A stretch of DNA of 64,000 bases from Pseudoalteromonas piratica (GTDB taxonomy: Bacteria > Pseudomonadota > Gammaproteobacteria > Enterobacterales > Alteromonadaceae), in assembly GCF_000788395.1 (NCBI RefSeq), contig NZ_CP009888.1, positions 496,001-560,000 of the forward strand. Direction: 5' to 3'. A program made the translations under genes and the position numbers. Below, one piece after another: positions 56,540 to 64,000 of the stretch. Numbering within the stretch: position 1 is the stretch's first letter; the number at the start of each line of letters is the position of its first letter. Below the pieces are notes generated by a model. That model saw only the letters and a list, made by a program, of their open reading frames with translations. It was not told the origin of the DNA and searched no databases.

Positions 56540-58459
56540 TTAATGAATAGCATGAGGCAGTGCAAGTTTAAATCCCTGTAACCCATCACTGCCCAGCTCT
56601 TTTGCCCACTTCACTTGTTGTTCAGACTCTAACTGCTCGCACACCACAACCACTCCTAGGCTATGCGCTAACTTGATTATATTTTCAAGAAAGTACCAGG
56701 CATCTTGCTTATCTTCCAGCTCGTGCATAAAGCTGCCATCGAGCTTCACAATATCTATAGGCCATTTGCGTAGTGCTAACAAGGTATTATCGCCTGTGCC
56801 AAAGTGGTCAACGGCAACCTTTGAACCGAGTTTATGAAGCTTTGTTATCACTTCAGGCGCTGATTGGCTTTGCGACAACATCATCTCATCAAACTCCCAA
56901 ATTATCGAAGAAAATAAATCAGCGTATTGATGTGACTGCTCCATTAACCATGCGTAAAACTCATCATCTAAAATACTGTGCACTGAAGCATTAATACTAA
57001 TTGGTAGATCTAATGCGCCTTTGATGTACATGGTTCTAATCTGTTCGAAAATACGTCCATCCAGTCGCGCACTGGCAGAAAACTGTTCCGCTTTCGATTG
57101 AAGCAGCAAGGTCGGGATAACCTCATCTTTGTATTGAATTTTACTAAGCACTTCAGAGAACATTAAATTGACTTGATCTGACATCATTACGCCATGTTGA
57201 GAAAGCTGTAAAACGGAGTCATTTATAGCTAGTAGCACGCCTTCTCGTGTCGCAAGCATGTCTGACATTTTTTTCATGCGCTCTGACGGTTCATATAAGT
57301 GATAATGCTTGCGCTCTTTCACCGCCAGCAATACCGCTTCGTCGGCTGATTTCATCACATCAGACATCTCATCATTGCTCTGCCAAAGTACTGCCCCAAT
57401 TAACACTTCTTTTTTTTGTTGATAACGACCCTGTAGCCTCGCGATATCTGACGATAAGTCATTAAGTAATGTCACGACTTCATCACGGGTTAAATGTTGC
57501 AACACACAGGCAAACTCATTGTCGTTCAACCTAAATATTCGAGTATTGATCCCTTGTTTTGAATTGCTCTGTAAAATATGAATTACATCTTCCAAAAATG
57601 AACATGCAATCAAAAACCCTTCTTTTCGGCGAACATTTTCCCATTCACTTAATCGGATTAAGATAAGCGCACCGTTTTGATTTTTTTCTTCATGTAACAG
57701 CTGACTAAACTGTGCTGTAAATAATCGACGATTGCCTAGCTGAGTGAGTTCATCTCGGTATAACGCATTTTTCGCATGCTCTAAGCGCTTGGTAAGCTCA
57801 TTTACCAACTCTTTAACTTGATTTGTCATACGATTATGACTGGACATCAATGCATTCATCTCAGCAACACTGTTAATTTCAGGCACACCTGTAAAATTGT
57901 TATCAGCTATTTTAAGAGTGTGCTGCTGGAGAACTTCAATGGGCTCTCTAATTAAATTAATCGCAATACGAAAAACAAACCATGAGAGAAATATAAAAAA
58001 AGCAAAAATCAAACATACATCTATAAGCTGCTGGTATATATAGTTATTTGCGGGCACATTAGATATTTGTAATTGCAGTAAATACTCTTGCTCTGCAAGG
58101 TAAAAATTTTGCTGAAACAATGGGCTTCTAACCGCTAATACTGCTGTTAACCAGGTTGGTAAATTAGATTGAGGGTTCTGGCGATGCTCAAATATCACAG
58201 TGTTTTGTAATTTTACGTTCAAGAAAACAAATTCATATGCATTGTGCAACTCGTTGAGGCCTTGTTTCATTTCGTCGGCTTCAACGCCCTCTAACAACGA
58301 GATTCTTTGCAATACACTGCGTCCAACTAACTGCGTTTGCTCCATTAGCTGCTGCTTGATAAAAGCTTTGCTGTTGAGGACTGAAAAACTAATAGTCGCA
58401 ACAAATAGTAAGAGTAAAATTGATGTCACGATTAAGTTAAAAAGCGCTTTTAACGACAT
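56540..58459 (-). CDS. LapD-like membrane protein with degenerate GGDEF and EAL domains
   Basis: 639 residues. The start MSLKALFNLIVTSILLLLF, a periplasmic domain of about 110 residues, a second helix (about 145-168) and a HAMP segment (LIREPIEVLQQH) match the LapD_MoxY_N layout. GGDEF reads NDNEF (312-316). EAL reads EVLSK (436-440), and the DDFGTG motif reads DHFGTG (551-556), losing the second catalytic Asp. So it is probably a c-di-GMP receptor, not an enzyme. LapD relays c-di-GMP to periplasmic LapG; no lapG is in the window. A CsrD/MshH-like role is the main alternative. Confidence 0.88.
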   Translation of the reverse strand: MSLKALFNLIVTSILLLLFVATISFSVLNSKAFIKQQLMEQTQLVGRSVLQRISLLEGVEADEMKQGLNELHNAYEFVFLNVKLQNTVIFEHRQNPQSNLPTWLTAVLAVRSPLFQQNFYLAEQEYLLQLQISNVPANNYIYQQLIDVCLIFAFFIFLSWFVFRIAINLIREPIEVLQQHTLKIADNNFTGVPEINSVAEMNALMSSHNRMTNQVKELVNELTKRLEHAKNALYRDELTQLGNRRLFTAQFSQLLHEEKNQNGALILIRLSEWENVRRKEGFLIACSFLEDVIHILQSNSKQGINTRIFRLNDNEFACVLQHLTRDEVVTLLNDLSSDIARLQGRYQQKKEVLIGAVLWQSNDEMSDVMKSADEAVLLAVKERKHYHLYEPSERMKKMSDMLATREGVLLAINDSVLQLSQHGVMMSDQVNLMFSEVLSKIQYKDEVIPTLLLQSKAEQFSASARLDGRIFEQIRTMYIKGALDLPISINASVHSILDDEFYAWLMEQSHQYADLFSSIIWEFDEMMLSQSQSAPEVITKLHKLGSKVAVDHFGTGDNTLLALRKWPIDIVKLDGSFMHELEDKQDAWYFLENIIKLAHSLGVVVVCEQLESEQQVKWAKELGSDGLQGFKLALPHAIH

Positions 58460-58607
58460 ATTCTGTACGATTATTTTTTCACCAATAATTTCAGTCTAGT
58501 GTGAGATCAACAAATGTGCCCAATTTCAGTTATTAGGTTCTGCCTATGATTGTCATTTCTAACCTCATTCGAGTAAACTATAGGCGTTAATAATCATAGG
58601 ATTGAAA

Positions 58608-59360
58608 ATGAAGCCGCAAGACGAGCAAACACATTTTGGTTACAAATCTGTAGCAAGAGACGAAAAGCAAGGTTTAGTAGCCGATGTATTCCATTCTGTT
58701 GCAGCCAAGTACGATGTAATGAATGACTTAATGTCGTTTGGAGTTCACCGTTTATGGAAACGCCACACCATTGCTTGTTCAGGAGCTCGACAGGGTCAAA
58801 CAATTTTAGATTTAGCCGGTGGTACCGGTGACCTCACATCTCGTTTCAGTGATATTGTTGGTCCTGAAGGTCAAGTTATTCTTGGTGATATCAATGATTC
58901 AATGCTCAAAGTAGGACGCGAAAAACTGCGTAACTTAGGAAAAGTAGGCAACATTGAATACGTGCAAATGAATGCCGAAGCACTGCCGTTCCCAGATAAT
59001 ACATTTGACCTAATAACCATTGCTTTTGGTCTGCGTAATGTAACAGATAAAAGCAAAGCACTTGCATCAATGCAGCGTGTACTAAAACCTGGTGGTCGCT
59101 TGTTGGTACTAGAGTTTTCAAAACCTATTTATGAGCCACTTAACAAAGCCTATGACTTTTACTCATTTAATTTACTGCCAGGAATGGGGCAATTGGTCGC
59201 TAATGATGCAGAATCATACCGCTATTTAGCTGAGTCAATTCGTATGCACCCTGATCAAGAAACATTAAAATCAATGATGGAAGAAGTTGGCTTTGAAATG
59301 ACAAGCTATGAAAACCTGACCGGTGGCATCGTAGCATTACATAAAGGGTTTAAGTTTTAA
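58608..59360 (+). CDS. ubiE: Demethylmenaquinone/2-methoxy-6-polyprenyl-1,4-benzoquinol methyltransferase UbiE
   Basis: 250 residues from the ATG at 58608 (AGG seven bases upstream; a TTG at 58602 would add two). SAM-dependent C-methyltransferase of ubiquinone and menaquinone synthesis. [19 protein letters not shown] and the SAM-binding [12 protein letters not shown] are visible, as is [14 protein letters not shown]. First gene of the ubiE-ubiJ-ubiB operon. Confidence 0.97.
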   Translation: MKPQDEQTHFGYKSVARDEKQGLVADVFHSVAAKYDVMNDLMSFGVHRLWKRHTIACSGARQGQTILDLAGGTGDLTSRFSDIVGPEGQVILGDINDSMLKVGREKLRNLGKVGNIEYVQMNAEALPFPDNTFDLITIAFGLRNVTDKSKALASMQRVLKPGGRLLVLEFSKPIYEPLNKAYDFYSFNLLPGMGQLVANDAESYRYLAESIRMHPDQETLKSMMEEVGFEMTSYENLTGGIVALHKGFKF

Positions 59361-59364
59361 CACT

Positions 59365-59970
59365 ATGGTATCGAGCCTTGTAGCAGCTGCAATAGAACAA
59401 CTGCTAAATCAACTAATCAAACTCGATAAAGATTTTGTTAGTGATTTAATTCCGGTTGTTCGCCAACAATTAAGCATAGAGGTTACCGATTTATCAGTAT
59501 CGCTTACCCTGCTCTTTGATGGGGATAAATTTATTGTTTTACCAATTGCGAACCAAGACAGCGACTGTTTTATCTGCGCTGATTTAAATACCTTGCTCGA
59601 CTTAAAACAACCTGAAAATGTGACCCATTTAATTCGTAACGGTAAGCTAAATTTAGAAGGTGATTTGAACCTTGCGCAGCAATTTAGCAAGGCATTTAAT
59701 AACTTAAATATTGATTGGGCAAATAACCTTTCGCGCTACCTTGGCGATGGGCCTGCCTATACCTTAGTAAGCTTTGTTAAACAATCAGCACAGACATTAA
59801 AACATCAAGCTTCAATCAGCCAAACAACCTTCACCAGCCTAATGCAAGACGAGTTAAAGGTATCGATTCACCCACTTGAAGCCCAATTATTCAAACAGCA
59901 CTGCCGTTCATTACAACAAAGCCTAGCAAAATTAGAACAACGCGTTGATAAGCTTACAGCAGCAATTTAA
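59365..59970 (+). CDS. ubiJ: Ubiquinone biosynthesis accessory factor UbiJ (SCP2 domain)
   Basis: 201 residues with an N-terminal SCP2-like lipid-binding region ([33 protein letters not shown]) and a C-terminal helical coiled coil ([20 protein letters not shown]). UbiJ binds ubiquinone intermediates in the cytosolic Ubi complex. Located between ubiE (4 bp) and ubiB (11 bp). Confidence 0.93.
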   Translation: MVSSLVAAAIEQLLNQLIKLDKDFVSDLIPVVRQQLSIEVTDLSVSLTLLFDGDKFIVLPIANQDSDCFICADLNTLLDLKQPENVTHLIRNGKLNLEGDLNLAQQFSKAFNNLNIDWANNLSRYLGDGPAYTLVSFVKQSAQTLKHQASISQTTFTSLMQDELKVSIHPLEAQLFKQHCRSLQQSLAKLEQRVDKLTAAI

Positions 59971-59981
59971 GGACTCATTTA

Positions 59982-61598
59982 GTGCATTTCACAAGAGCTT
60001 ATAAAATCGTTAAAACCTTTCTCAACTTCGGACTTGATGAGCTAATTCCAAGCCATTTATTTCCATGGTATGGCAGGTTAATGCGCGCATGTTTCTTTTG
60101 GCTCGGAAATAAGCATAAAGACAAAAATGCTGGTCAACGTTTACGTTTGGCGCTGGAATCTCTCGGCCCTGTTTGGGTTAAATTTGGTCAAATGCTGTCT
60201 ACTCGACGCGATTTATTACCCCCCGATATCGCTAAAGAGCTTAGCTTATTACAAGACAACGTCGCCCCCTTTGATGGTGAAAAAGCACAGCAGTTAATTG
60301 AACAAGCACTGCAACTTGACGATATTCACCAATTATTTGAAGAGTTTGATAATAAACCGCTAGCGTCAGCATCGATTGCACAAGTTCACACAGCGAAATT
60401 AAAGCACCATGATGCTCTGCACCAAGTTGTTATCAAAGTCATTCGCCCGGATATTGAAAACGCCATTTATGCCGACTTAAAACTGATGGCGCAACTGGCT
60501 AAATTAGTGAGTCAATTTTTACCTGATGGCAAGCGCCTGCGTCCTGTCGAAGTCATTAACGAATACCGTAAAACGCTATTAGATGAATTAGATTTGCAGC
60601 GTGAAGGTGCCAATGCAATTCAGCTTAAACGAAATTTTGAAAACTCTGAAAGCCTATATATACCTTACGTTTACAGTGACTACAGCCGTAAAAACGTACT
60701 GGTAATGGAACGAATTTATGGCATTCCCGTTTCAGATATAGCTGCACTTGAAGAGCAAAACACGAATTTAGAGCTACTTGCAGAACGTGGTGTAGAAGTC
60801 TTCTTCACCCAAGTATTTCGCGACAGTTTTTTCCATGCCGATATGCATCCAGGCAATATATTTGTATCGCGCGAGCACCCTGAAAACCCAATGTATATTG
60901 GTATCGACTGCGGCATTGTTGGCACACTCAATAAAGAAGATAAGCGCTACTTAGCCGAAAACTTTATCGCGTTTTTCAATCGTGATTATCGCAAAGTAGC
61001 CGAACTTCATGTCGATTCAGGTTGGGTACCTGCAGATACAAATGTTGAAGAATTCGAATTTGCGATTCGCACTGTATGCGAACCAATTTTCCAAAAACCA
61101 CTAGCTGAAATTTCCTTTGGCCAAGTACTGGTAAACCTCTTCAATACTGCTAGACGCTTTAACATGGAAGTACAGCCTCAGCTGGTGTTACTTCAAAAAA
61201 CCCTGTTATATGTCGAAGGTTTAGGTCGCCAGTTATACCCTCAGCTCGATCTTTGGAAAACCGCCAAACCCTTTTTAGAAGATTGGGTCAAACAACAAAT
61301 TGGACCAAAAGCGGTTTTTTCACAACTTAAAGAGAACTTGCCATTTTGGGGTGAAAAGCTGCCTGAAATGCCTGATTTACTTTACAAAGCACTAAAACAA
61401 AACACGAATAAAAGTGCTAACGTCACAATACAACAGTCTAACCGTGGTATTGTATGGGCAATTTTTGCCATGACATTTACATTAACTGGCACTGTATTCT
61501 TTGTAACTGAATTTATTATGCCGTCGATTGCTTTGTTTAGCACAGCCACTATCTGTGCTTGGCGCGCTTTGCGACATTCAAGCAATCATCAGGTATAA
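59982..61598 (+). CDS. ubiB: Ubiquinone biosynthesis kinase-like protein UbiB
   Basis: 538-residue ABC1/ADCK-family membrane-anchored ATPase. The Lys-x-Gly-Gln motif lies in [16 protein letters not shown], followed by ala-rich [20 protein letters not shown] (catalytic loop) and IGIDCGIVG (metal-binding). Two C-terminal helices (about 490-530) are present. It aids extraction of ubiquinone precursors from the membrane. Confidence 0.97.
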   Translation: MHFTRAYKIVKTFLNFGLDELIPSHLFPWYGRLMRACFFWLGNKHKDKNAGQRLRLALESLGPVWVKFGQMLSTRRDLLPPDIAKELSLLQDNVAPFDGEKAQQLIEQALQLDDIHQLFEEFDNKPLASASIAQVHTAKLKHHDALHQVVIKVIRPDIENAIYADLKLMAQLAKLVSQFLPDGKRLRPVEVINEYRKTLLDELDLQREGANAIQLKRNFENSESLYIPYVYSDYSRKNVLVMERIYGIPVSDIAALEEQNTNLELLAERGVEVFFTQVFRDSFFHADMHPGNIFVSREHPENPMYIGIDCGIVGTLNKEDKRYLAENFIAFFNRDYRKVAELHVDSGWVPADTNVEEFEFAIRTVCEPIFQKPLAEISFGQVLVNLFNTARRFNMEVQPQLVLLQKTLLYVEGLGRQLYPQLDLWKTAKPFLEDWVKQQIGPKAVFSQLKENLPFWGEKLPEMPDLLYKALKQNTNKSANVTIQQSNRGIVWAIFAMTFTLTGTVFFVTEFIMPSIALFSTATICAWRALRHSSNHQV

Positions 61599-61629
61599 TT
61601 TAACCATCTATTAAATTGGAGAAACTATT

Positions 61630-61854
61630 ATGGGTATTGGTGGTATTAGCATTTGGCAACTACTGATTATCTTAGCAATTATCGTATTGTTATTTGGTAC
61701 TAAAAAGCTTCGCGGCATTGGCAGTGATTTAGGTGGCGCAGTAAAGGGCTTTAAGAAAGCAGTGTCAGACGAAGAACAAAAATCGGAAGCAATTCAGAAT
61801 AAAACTGAACACGATACAGTTAACGAAAGCGAAAAAAAGCACGATAAGGTTTAA
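61630..61854 (+). CDS. tatA: Sec-independent translocase subunit TatA
   Basis: 74 residues: membrane helix ([20 protein letters not shown]), hinge and amphipathic helix with the family hallmark [20 protein letters not shown]. Multimers form the conduit of the twin-arginine pathway. First gene of tatABC; GGAG lies before the start. Confidence 0.96.
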   Translation: MGIGGISIWQLLIILAIIVLLFGTKKLRGIGSDLGGAVKGFKKAVSDEEQKSEAIQNKTEHDTVNESEKKHDKV

Positions 61855-61856
61855 TT

Positions 61857-62198
61857 ATGGGCTTTTGGGAACTGTTCGTTGTGCTTGTTGTGGGGTTGAT
61901 TGTATTAGGCCCTGAACGTTTACCCACTGCGGTGCGTTCTGTTGCACGTTGGATAAAAACAATTAAACAGATGGCAACAAACGTACAAGCGGAGATCAAC
62001 GAAGAGTTGCGCGTGCATGAGCTACACCAAAACCTAAAAAAAGCTGAACAACAAGGTATGGATAACCTATCGCCAGAGCTGAAACGTTCCATAAACGAAC
62101 TTTCGGATGCTGCACAGTCAGTCACTCATAGCTACAAACCAAGCGAACAAACGCCAGAACAAGTGCAGAATAGCAGTAATGACAAACCCTCAAAGTAA
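61857..62198 (+). CDS. tatB: Sec-independent translocase subunit TatB
   Basis: 113 residues with one helix (FWELFVVLVVGLIVLGPERL) and the LGPERLP motif of TatB, then a long amphipathic and polar region. It forms the substrate receptor with TatC. It starts two bases after tatA and overlaps tatC by 20 bp. Confidence 0.95.
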   Translation: MGFWELFVVLVVGLIVLGPERLPTAVRSVARWIKTIKQMATNVQAEINEELRVHELHQNLKKAEQQGMDNLSPELKRSINELSDAAQSVTHSYKPSEQTPEQVQNSSNDKPSK

Positions 62199-62937
62199 CG
62201 CTGAAACAACGCCAACCTTTATTAGCCATTTGGTTGAGTTGCGCAATCGCTTGATGCGAGCGCTCGCCTCTATTTTGTTAATCTTTTTGGCTCTGGTCTA
62301 TTTTGCAAACGACATCTACGGATTCGTAGCAACTCCTTTACTTGCCAATTTGCCTGAAAATGCCAACATGATTGCAACCGATGTTACTGCACCATTTTTC
62401 GCACCTTTCAAGCTCACTTTGTTTGCCGCCTTATTTTTAGCCTTCCCATTTATTTTGCATCAAGTGTGGGGGTTTATTGCTCCAGGCTTGTATCAAAATG
62501 AAAAAAAGGTACTCATGCCAATATTAGCGGCCTCTGTTATCTTATTTTACAGTGGTATCGCATTTTGTTATTACCTCGTGATGCCAATTGTACTTGGCTT
62601 TTTTACAGGAATTGGTCCTGATGTAATGACCATCAGTCCTGATATTAGTAGTTACTTAAGTTTTGTTTTAAAGTTATTTTTCGCTTTTGGTATTGCGTTT
62701 GAAATACCTGTGGCGATTATGCTGCTCTGCTGGAGTGGCGCTACCACCAAAGAAAGTCTCAAAGAAAAGCGCCCATACGTAGTGGTAGGTGCATTTGTCA
62801 TTGCGATGTTTTTAACACCACCTGATGTGTTATCACAAACGCTGTTGGCTATTCCCATGCTAGCCCTTTTTGAGTTAGGCTTGTTGCTAGCAGGTTTTTA
62901 CCAAAAAAATACGGACTCAGAAGAGGTCAAAAACTAA
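62179..62937 (+). CDS. tatC: Sec-independent translocase subunit TatC
   Basis: 252 residues from the ATG at 62179, chosen because the protein then starts MTNPQSNAETTPTFISHLVE as in the family. Six helices. Conserved FISHLVELRNRLMRAL, FPFILHQVWGFIAPGLY and FEIPVAIML are present. It reads the twin-arginine signal peptide. Confidence 0.97.
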   Translation: MTNPQSNAETTPTFISHLVELRNRLMRALASILLIFLALVYFANDIYGFVATPLLANLPENANMIATDVTAPFFAPFKLTLFAALFLAFPFILHQVWGFIAPGLYQNEKKVLMPILAASVILFYSGIAFCYYLVMPIVLGFFTGIGPDVMTISPDISSYLSFVLKLFFAFGIAFEIPVAIMLLCWSGATTKESLKEKRPYVVVGAFVIAMFLTPPDVLSQTLLAIPMLALFELGLLLAGFYQKNTDSEEVKN

Positions 62938-62938
62938 A

Positions 62939-63460
62939 ATGAAAAAGTTACCTATCGTTATTCTTTCACTACTTGCGCTACCATTAAGTGCAAAAGAAAT
63001 TAACACTCAAGCTTTAAAAGCATGCAGCTTTGTTGAAAATGACTTTCAACGTTTGCAATGTTATGACCAAGTTATCGCAGGCAAAGAGCTCACTGCGACT
63101 AAAAAGAATAAATCATCGAAAAAACAAGCCAAATTACCCGATAATGCTGCAGCTCCTGCAAAGAGCAAATCACAGAATGTTGCAGCAACCGCTCAAAAAG
63201 CGGAAGACAATTTTGGCTTAGAACACCGTAAGGTTGAAAAAAAAGATGATGAAATTACTTCGGTAGTTACCAAAGTAAAAACTCACCCTCATGGTGAACT
63301 AATTATTACATTAGAGAATGGCCATGTTTGGCAACAGATCGGCAGTGACCGATTCAACCTAAAATCAGGTGAAACGGTCATCATTACTCGCGGTATGTTC
63401 AATTCGTTTATTATGAAAGTTGAAGGTCGCAATAGAGGCATAAAAGTAAAACGTAAATAG
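62939..63460 (+). CDS. Secreted protein of unknown function in the tat operon
   Basis: 173 residues with a signal peptide (MKKLPIVILSLLALPLSA). The N-terminal mature part has a Cys pair (ACSFVENDFQRLQCYDQV), a basic Lys/Ala/Gln linker follows, and the C-terminal domain (about 100-173) includes GELIITLENGHVWQQIGSDR. I do not recognise a named family. It follows tatC by one base and precedes tatD by four, so it is operon-bound. Confidence 0.8.
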   Translation: MKKLPIVILSLLALPLSAKEINTQALKACSFVENDFQRLQCYDQVIAGKELTATKKNKSSKKQAKLPDNAAAPAKSKSQNVAATAQKAEDNFGLEHRKVEKKDDEITSVVTKVKTHPHGELIITLENGHVWQQIGSDRFNLKSGETVIITRGMFNSFIMKVEGRNRGIKVKRK

Positions 63461-63464
63461 TTTT

Positions 63465-64000
63465 ATGCGTTTCTTTGATATAGGTGTAAACCTAAGCAGT
63501 GATCAATTTGCTAAAGACAGAGCAGATGTTGTTTCGCGCGCTCGTATCGCGGGTGTTGAAAATATGCTGCTTATTGGCTCCAATATTGAAGACAGTCGTC
63601 ATGCAATTGCACTTGCTAACGAATTTTCATTAGTAGCAAGTGCAGGTATACACCCACATGATGCGAAATCAGCTAATGCTGATTTCTGCCAAACAATTCA
63701 ATCTCTTTCCAGTCATAAAGAAGTGGTCGCAATTGGCGAATGTGGTCTCGATTACAATCGCGACTTTTCGCCACGCGATAAGCAACGCGAAGTATTTGCA
63801 GCACAAGTAGCACTTGCTAATAAGCTTAACAAACCGCTTTATATGCACCAGCGCGATGCTCATCATGACTTTATAGCAATCGTCAAAGAAGCCAAGGTGC
63901 CAGGTGTTGTACATTGTTTTACTGACAGTGAGGAAGCGTTAGAAGCATACTTAGAACTTGGTTTTTATATTGGTATCACGGGTTGGTTATGTGATGAGCG
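63465..64000 (+). CDS. tatD: TatD family metal-dependent hydrolase (partial, cut by window end)
   Basis: About 178 N-terminal residues of a normally 260-residue DNase-type TIM barrel. Opening FFDIGVNLSSDQF and IGECGLDYNRDFS, then LYMHQRDAHHDF and VVHCFTDS carry the metal-binding Glu and His residues. E. coli TatD has 3'-5' exonuclease activity and is not a Tat component. The rest is beyond base 64000. Confidence 0.94.
   Translation, partial: MRFFDIGVNLSSDQFAKDRADVVSRARIAGVENMLLIGSNIEDSRHAIALANEFSLVASAGIHPHDAKSANADFCQTIQSLSSHKEVVAIGECGLDYNRDFSPRDKQREVFAAQVALANKLNKPLYMHQRDAHHDFIAIVKEAKVPGVVHCFTDSEEALEAYLELGFYIGITGWLCDE

Noticed and set aside
1..64000. tRNA, rRNA, CRISPR, insertion sequences or prophage
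   Set aside because: I looked through the intergenic gaps and gene content and found no cloverleaf-like sequence, regular spaced repeats, transposase, integrase or phage structural genes.

Overview
The window looks like chromosomal core DNA of a marine gammaproteobacterium, most likely Alteromonadales close to Pseudoalteromonas. This rests on moderately low GC, dense housekeeping genes, and the combination of envZ-ompR next to greB and tex, bioH divergent from comF, nfuA, an aa3-type cytochrome oxidase cluster, lexA-plsB, and ubiE-ubiJ-ubiB followed by tatABC and tatD. The genus is an inference. I saw no rRNA, tRNA, CRISPR array, insertion sequence or prophage.

Layout. 1-2.6 kb: a minus-strand copper/silver efflux operon (small Cys-rich secreted protein, cusB, cusA cut by the window edge). 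2.8-7.8 kb: an EamA exporter, a GGDEF-EAL protein, a DUF4442 hotdog protein, a HopJ-family protein and a lipoprotein. 7.8-13.7 kb: ssb, a YajR-like MFS transporter and a solute-binding protein, divergent from uvrA with a LexA-type site between. 13.7-21 kb: an unknown membrane protein, a thioesterase, a 2OG-Fe(II) oxygenase, envZ-ompR-greB and tex. 21-29.7 kb: a putative metalloprotease paired with a small flagellar-rod-like protein, bioH, comF, an M14 peptidase, nfuA with an IscR-type site, a DinF-like MATE transporter and a polysaccharide deacetylase.

29.7-38.3 kb is a complete chemotaxis operon (STAS-cheY-cheA-cheW-receptor-cheR-cheD-cheB) in the order of the Pseudomonas aeruginosa Che2/Aer2 cluster. 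Its receptor is soluble, has four PAS domains and ends in a WEEF-type CheR tether. 38.4-46.6 kb is the cytochrome c oxidase cluster with its assembly and heme A genes. 46.9-53.1 kb holds lexA (two LexA boxes), plsB, tesB, an EVE protein, a small unknown protein and a potassium channel.

53.1-58.5 kb is the most interesting stretch. A convincing cyclic-di-GMP-I riboswitch followed by a strong terminator lies on the + strand, but the next protein gene is on the opposite strand, so the aptamer appears free-standing. About 2 kb downstream lie a diguanylate-cyclase-like protein with a degenerate signature (KGKEF) and, convergent to it, a LapD-like membrane protein with degenerate GGDEF and EAL domains. 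The window ends with ubiquinone biosynthesis (ubiE, ubiJ, ubiB), the Tat translocase (tatA, tatB, tatC), an unknown secreted protein and a truncated tatD.
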